8,360 nucleotides of DNA from assembly GCA_002449555.1 (NCBI GenBank), contig DJXA01000256.1:16470-24829 (forward strand). Reading direction: 5' to 3'. The position numbers were made by a program, and so were the translations under genes. The notes under the pieces are model-generated. The model did not search any database. It was not told where the DNA came from and saw nothing but the letters and a program-made list of their open reading frames with translations. How positions within the stretch are numbered: the stretch's first letter is position 1; every line of letters begins with the position of its first letter. Positions 5,264 through 8,360 of the stretch are shown piece by piece. The stretch comes from Atopobiaceae bacterium UBA7016 (GTDB taxonomy: Bacteria > Actinomycetota > Coriobacteriia > Coriobacteriales > Atopobiaceae).

Positions 5264-7249
5264 CTAGCCCTCCACGTTGCCGGCGTCCACGACCTCGCCC
5301 TCGACGGCAGCGGTGTCCGTGACGGCGCCGCCCAGAGAGACGAGCTCGCCCTCGGAAAGGCCCTGCTCCACCACGGCCTCGGATGCGCCACGAGCACCGA
5401 TCTTCACCTCGCGCTGTTCGGTCTGCATGGTCTCTTGGTCGACTATGACGTTGACATAGGTCTTGCCGCCCATCTCCTCCAGCGCCATGACCGGCACGAC
5501 GAGGGCGTCGGACACGTCCTGCGTGAAGATGTTGACGCTGGCCGTCATGCCAGGCTTGACCTTGTTGCCCGGCTTGTCGATGACGACCTCCACGGCGAAG
5601 GTGACCACGCCACCCCCGCCAGCAGAGTTCTCGCCGTTTGAGCCTCCCGCAGTAGAGGCCACGGAGGTGACCCTGCCCGCAAGCTCGACGCCAGGCAGCG
5701 CCGAGAACGTGCACGCCGCACGCTGGCCGACCTTCACAGCGTCGATGTCGATCTCGTTCACCTGAATGGCGACCTTCATCTTTGAGATGTCAGCAATCTG
5801 CACGAGCGAGCCGGTGCCCGTGGCGCCGGAACCAACAGCCTGTCCGGCCACCGCGCCAACCGACATCACGGTGCCCGCCTTTGCGGCCTTCACCGTGCGC
5901 TTCTCCGCCGTTGCGACGGCCTCGTCATAGGACTTGCTCGCCGTGTTGACCGCATTGGAAGCCGCAGTGACCGCGGACTGCGCGGAGCTGATCTGCGCCT
6001 GGGCGGCAGTCTCGGAAAAGTCGGGGACGGGTGCGATGGGGATGACCGCCGCGGCGGCCTTACCGGCCGCGTCGGCTGCCTCGAGCGCCTTGTTGTACGC
6101 GGCCGTCGCGTCATCCAGCGCGTCCAGCGCGAGGTCATGCTGCAGGATGGCGGCTTCGTACTTCTCGCGCGGCGTGGTACACGCTGCTGCGGCGTCGTCC
6201 ATGTCCTTCTTGAGGCAGCTGTAGCGCGGGTTCATGACTGGCCAGGGCTGGTCGAGGTCTATGAGCGTCTCGCCATAGAGCTTCTTGTACAGGACAGGGG
6301 TCTCTTTCTCGAGGTCAGCGAGGCGCCTCTCTTCCTCGGGCGTGCGCTCTGCCTGCGCCTTCAGATGGTCGCGGGTCGCAATGTCCTCGTTGAACGAGGC
6401 GAGCTTCTCCTCGAACGCCTTTTGCGCAGCCTCGAACCTGTCCTGAAGTGGCTGGTAGGCCGCCTCGGCTGCATTCTGAGCCGCAAGCGTTGCCTGCTCG
6501 TTGGACGTCGCCCTGTCAAAGGCTGACTTCGCTCCCGAGACGGCAGCATCATGCTCGTGGTACGCCTTGTTATAGGCCTCCTCGGCACGCTTGGTGTCGG
6601 ATGCGGCCTGCTTTGATGCGGCCTCGTACGCAGCTCGGTCTTTGTCGATGGCCGCGTAGATCTCGTCCAGCGCGGAGCTGGCCTCACCGAGGTCTCGCTG
6701 AGCAGCCGAAAGGTTGTCGGCAGCGGTCGAGATGGCCTTGTCAAGCTCGTCATTCTTGATGGTGAAGAGCACGTCTCCGACGCCGACCGACTGGCCTTCC
6801 TTCACGCTTACGGTTTCGATGATGCCGTCAACCTCAGGCGTCACCACCGCGGAGTCGTACGGCGCAAGGGCGCCCGAGCCCTGGACCGACGTCGTGAAGT
6901 CCTTGCGCTCGACGATGCCCATCTCGGGACCTAGGTCAACCGGCTGAGGCTTGGCAGACAACCTTGCGTGCAGGAAATACGCCCCCGCCGCAAGCGCGAT
7001 AAGGCCAATGGCGCCCGCGATCTTGAGCCGCTGTGACCGCTTCTTGTCGGCACGACGCTTCTCAAGATTCTTCAGTGCAATGAGCGCCTCTGCCTCGTCG
7101 GACGACGGATCCGCCGTGTCAGATACCACTGTCGGCGGCATCTGATCGAGCGACGTAGTGGGCACATCGGAAAGCAGCGTGGTCTGTTCGGTCGCAAGGT
7201 GCGAGGTCGCCTGCGCGTGCACGCCGTGATTGAGCTCTTTTGGAGGCAT
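5264..7249 (-). CDS. Long periplasmic-adaptor-like (HlyD/MacA/YknX) subunit of the exporter
   Basis: This extracytoplasmic adaptor links to the MacB-like permease. AGGAGG (7260-7255), 5 nt before the ATG, fixes the start. Residues 1-75 form a hydrophilic, Ser/Thr/Asp-rich tail ending in a basic stretch (KRRADKKRSQRLK). A single membrane segment at about 76-95 (IAGAIGLIALAAGAYFL) anchors the protein with its C-terminus outside. The lipoyl half-motifs flank the hairpin: TPEVDGIIETVSVKEGQSVG (137-156), and AKAGTVMSVGAVAGQAVG (456-473). Between them about 280 residues (170-450) of Ala/Glu/Lys-rich sequence form a long coiled-coil hairpin. A non-heptad segment near its middle (about 318-360) carries Cys345 and Cys357. 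A beta-barrel domain (about 490-580) and a membrane-proximal domain (about 580-650) follow. At 661 aa it is far longer than YknX or MacA (about 370-380 aa), mostly because of the hairpin. Confidence 0.93.
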   Translation of the reverse strand: MPPKELNHGVHAQATSHLATEQTTLLSDVPTTSLDQMPPTVVSDTADPSSDEAEALIALKNLEKRRADKKRSQRLKIAGAIGLIALAAGAYFLHARLSAKPQPVDLGPEMGIVERKDFTTSVQGSGALAPYDSAVVTPEVDGIIETVSVKEGQSVGVGDVLFTIKNDELDKAISTAADNLSAAQRDLGEASSALDEIYAAIDKDRAAYEAASKQAASDTKRAEEAYNKAYHEHDAAVSGAKSAFDRATSNEQATLAAQNAAEAAYQPLQDRFEAAQKAFEEKLASFNEDIATRDHLKAQAERTPEEERRLADLEKETPVLYKKLYGETLIDLDQPWPVMNPRYSCLKKDMDDAAAACTTPREKYEAAILQHDLALDALDDATAAYNKALEAADAAGKAAAAVIPIAPVPDFSETAAQAQISSAQSAVTAASNAVNTASKSYDEAVATAEKRTVKAAKAGTVMSVGAVAGQAVGSGATGTGSLVQIADISKMKVAIQVNEIDIDAVKVGQRAACTFSALPGVELAGRVTSVASTAGGSNGENSAGGGGVVTFAVEVVIDKPGNKVKPGMTASVNIFTQDVSDALVVPVMALEEMGGKTYVNVIVDQETMQTEQREVKIGARGASEAVVEQGLSEGELVSLGGAVTDTAAVEGEVVDAGNVEG

Positions 7250-7412
7250 GGCGCCCTCCTATAGTACGTTTAAGCTGTATTTCTTGATAGCTGAGAGCTT
7301 TTTCAGCATAGCCGTACCGCACTGGAAAGGCAAGATAGCCTCCGTAGCGCCTCGCAACGGAAGTGGCGCACTCTTGGAGGGCGCTCGATGGAGCTTCTAG
7401 AAGTCGAAGCGC
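7250..7412 (-). promoter_or_regulatory. Probable 5' leader of the exporter operon
   Basis: These 163 bp between the AT-rich palindrome and the adaptor start hold no ordinary gene. Read on the minus strand they contain a nested hairpin at 7412-7381 (GCGCT-CGA outer stem with a CTTCTAGAAG inner palindrome). A second hairpin lies at 7361-7341 (TCCGT/ACGGA and GCG/CGC with a T·T mismatch and an AGG loop). The first three bases of a GGAGG sequence (7343-7339) are part of the second stem. If the promoter is in or beside the palindrome, all of this would be transcribed as a long, structured leader. Regulation through it is inference. Confidence 0.35.
7259..7333 (-). CDS. Possible 24-codon leader ORF before the adaptor
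   Basis: A TTG at 7333-7331 preceded by GGAGG (7343-7339, spacing 5) opens a 24-codon frame. It begins MPFQCGTAMLKK, continues with several Lys and Leu residues, and ends in TAG at 7261-7259. That stop overlaps the adaptor's AGGAGG (7260-7255). An in-frame ATG at codon 9 is an alternative start without a good ribosome binding site. The position would allow translation of the leader to control access to the adaptor's start. An ORF this short can easily arise by chance, so the call is tentative. Confidence 0.2.
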   Translation of the reverse strand: MPFQCGTAMLKKLSAIKKYSLNVL

Positions 7413-7446
7413 TAATTTGTACCACAATTTTTCGGTTTATGTAAGG
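7412..7446 (-). promoter_or_regulatory. Possible exporter-operon promoter in the palindrome arm
   Basis: On the minus strand TTACAT is followed after 17 nt by TACAAAT, pointing toward the adaptor gene. The -35 match to the sigma-70 consensus is poor, the -10 is moderate and the spacing is ideal. The same TTACAT-N17-TACAAA arrangement is conserved in the opposite arm facing the other way, so it may simply reflect the palindrome. The assignment is weak. Confidence 0.25.
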
Positions 7447-7586
7447 TCATTTTTCGTATTGTAGATTTGCGTACTTTTTGATATGCAAAACCGCAGGTAG
7501 AGAGGTGTATCAAAAGTGGTCGTACCGCCTAAAATGGGGTATACCAAAAACGACATTACATTAACCGTAAAAACGTGGTACAAATT
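7414..7586. repeat. AT-rich 173-bp imperfect palindrome upstream of the exporter operon
   Basis: The outer ends are exact 12-bp inverted repeats: AATTTGTACCAC at 7414-7425 and GTGGTACAAATT at 7575-7586. Without gaps, 7414-7459 matches the reverse complement of 7541-7586 at 39 of 46 positions (hand count). Weaker symmetry continues inward (CTTTTTGATA around 7474-7483 against TATCAAAAG around 7509-7517) to a centre near 7500. Each arm holds three T-tract boxes of the type GTACCAC-nn-TTTTT, GTC-n-TTTTT-n-GTAT and TAC/CAC-TTTTTGATA. The stretch is much richer in A+T than its surroundings: 19 G+C in the 60 bases 7421-7480. It could be an array of regulator sites arranged with dyad symmetry, or a MITE-like insertion. 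No clear target-site duplication is visible. Confidence 0.75.
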
Positions 7587-7644
7587 GAGCTCAGCACCTT
7601 TATAGAACGGTTTTGGGCCCCATTTTGCAGCTTGCACATGTAAA

Positions 7645-7680
7645 GCAGGCGCCCCGCTACTTCAGTGGCGGAGCGCCTGC
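7645..7680 (-). terminator. Terminator hairpin of the hydrogenase gene
   Basis: GCAGGCGC (7645-7652) pairs with GCGCCTGC (7673-7680). Inside it CCGCTAC (7654-7660) pairs with GTGGCGG (7665-7671) around a TTCA loop, with one C·A mismatch between the two stem parts. It lies 23 nt after the stop of the minus-strand hydrogenase gene. On the minus strand only TTTACAT follows, so the U-tract is short. It separates that gene from the palindrome and the exporter operon. Confidence 0.65.
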
Positions 7681-7703
7681 GTCACGTTGAGAGCTTGCGA
7701 GTG

Positions 7704-8360
7704 CTATTCCTCTACCGGCTTGCCGTCTTCCTCACGCTCCAGCCTGTGGATGAGCGAGCGCAGCTCGTTGTCGGTAGCGATGGCATGCGGAGAGCGCTTC
7801 GCGTAGCGCTTCACCGCAGCGGTTGACTTGTTGATGGGCTGCAGCGTTCCCGCACCAGCCACGCAACCGCCTGGACACGCCATTCCCTCAAGCAGGTATC
7901 CGGGGTACTTGCCCTTGATGGCCTCTTTCAGCATCTGTCGGCAGTTCTCCAGGCCCTCAGCATTCTTGACCTTCACCTCGACCTCGGGATGCTCACGATG
8001 AATGACATTGACCACCGCGTTTGCCACGCCGCCTGCCACGGCAAACATGCGCCCATCTGAAGACGCCGTATCAAAGTCGGACTTGTTGTCATCCTTGAGC
8101 GCCAGGTAATCGATGTCCTTGGCGTCCATCATGCCGGCCATCTCCTCAAACGTGAGGACGAAGTCGACCTCAGAGCGCACGGACTGGCGCATGGCCTCGA
8201 GCTTTTTTGCCGCACACGGACCCACGAATACGATCTTCGCGTTGGGATGGTTTTGGCGAATCATGCGTGCCGTCAGAACCATGGGCGTCAGTGCCATCGA
8301 AATGCAGTCAGCGTACTTGGGGAACTCCATCTTCGCCATCGACGACCACGCCGGGCAGCA
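7704..8360 (-). CDS. [FeFe] hydrogenase, H-cluster domain, C-terminal part (group B-like), partial
   Basis: The gene runs off the right edge; 218 codons and the stop are visible. The frame is open to the last base and reads CCPAWSSMAKMEFPKY, so the internal ATG at 8339 is not the start. Three H-cluster motifs can be seen. The L1-type CCPAW begins at fragment residue 1 (equivalent to TSCCPxW). L2 is VGPCAAKKLEA with Cys49. L3 is EGMACPGGCVAGAG with Cys162 and Cys166, which in this family ligate the [4Fe-4S] and the bridging iron. The spacing and the wording of these motifs, and VAGGVANAVV before L3, resemble the monomeric group B (B1/B3) enzymes of anaerobes rather than the bidirectional type. 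The family reduces protons or oxidises H2 in the cytoplasm with ferredoxin-type partners. An acidic tail of about 40 residues follows L3. N-terminal Fe-S domains, if any, lie outside the window. Confidence 0.9.
   Translation of the reverse strand, partial: CCPAWSSMAKMEFPKYADCISMALTPMVLTARMIRQNHPNAKIVFVGPCAAKKLEAMRQSVRSEVDFVLTFEEMAGMMDAKDIDYLALKDDNKSDFDTASSDGRMFAVAGGVANAVVNVIHREHPEVEVKVKNAEGLENCRQMLKEAIKGKYPGYLLEGMACPGGCVAGAGTLQPINKSTAAVKRYAKRSPHAIATDNELRSLIHRLEREEDGKPVEE

Noticed and set aside
5262..5714. N-terminal extension of the ATPase frame into the adaptor gene
   Set aside because: The extra 151 codons are Arg/Gly-rich out-of-frame translation of the adaptor. The GTG at 5261 has a proper ribosome binding site and starts at the domain boundary.
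7119..7427. 102-codon minus-strand frame overlapping the adaptor start
   Set aside because: It overlaps the adaptor's N-terminus in another frame, begins inside the palindrome end and has no convincing ribosome binding site.
7437..7637. 66-codon minus-strand frame across the palindrome
   Set aside because: It has a GTG start without a ribosome binding site, and its sequence is dictated by the inverted-repeat DNA. No known domain.
8337..8339. ATG at 8339 as the start of the hydrogenase gene
   Set aside because: The frame is open to the window edge and the upstream codons encode the conserved CCPAW motif, so this ATG is internal.

Overview
The window is GC-rich chromosomal DNA. The gene set fits an anaerobic, Gram-positive, high-GC gut or oral bacterium, most likely of the Coriobacteriia (Collinsella/Olsenella/Atopobiaceae type). 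The evidence is the GC-rich codon use, a three-gene adaptor/ATPase/permease exporter of the kind found in monoderms, and the end of a [FeFe] hydrogenase. The class assignment is inference; there is no rRNA marker here.

Layout from left to right. aspS (aspartyl-tRNA synthetase) is complete on the minus strand at 39-1817. A short divergent intergenic region separates it from a HAD-superfamily phosphatase on the plus strand (1988-2638). That gene converges on a small minus-strand gene of unknown function (2786-3091). The gap between them holds a perfect 38+38 bp palindrome (2640-2716) and a separate intrinsic terminator for the small gene (2726-2752). From 3313 to 7249 a compact minus-strand operon encodes a MacAB/YknXYZ-type exporter. 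It is transcribed in the order adaptor (5264-7249, 661 aa), ATPase (4527-5261, GTG start) and permease (3313-4530). The gaps are 2 nt between adaptor and ATPase and a 4-nt ATGA overlap between ATPase and permease, so the three products are probably made together and form one complex. A hairpin (3272-3300) follows the operon.

The 454 bp between the adaptor start and the next gene has no convincing ordinary gene but is highly structured. It contains an AT-rich, 173-bp imperfect palindrome (7414-7586) whose two arms match at 39 of 46 outer positions (counted by hand). There is a probable long 5' leader with two hairpins, and a possible 24-codon leader ORF that ends inside the adaptor's ribosome binding site. 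A terminator hairpin (7645-7680) follows the last gene, the 3' part of a group-B-like [FeFe] hydrogenase that runs off the right edge (7704-8360).

The housekeeping genes are ordinary. The parts worth a second look are the two palindromic elements, the unusually long adaptor with a cysteine pair in its hairpin, the exporter's leader, the unknown His/Tyr-rich small gene, and residues in AspRS that bear on its tRNA specificity. I did not find a clearly new multi-gene system.
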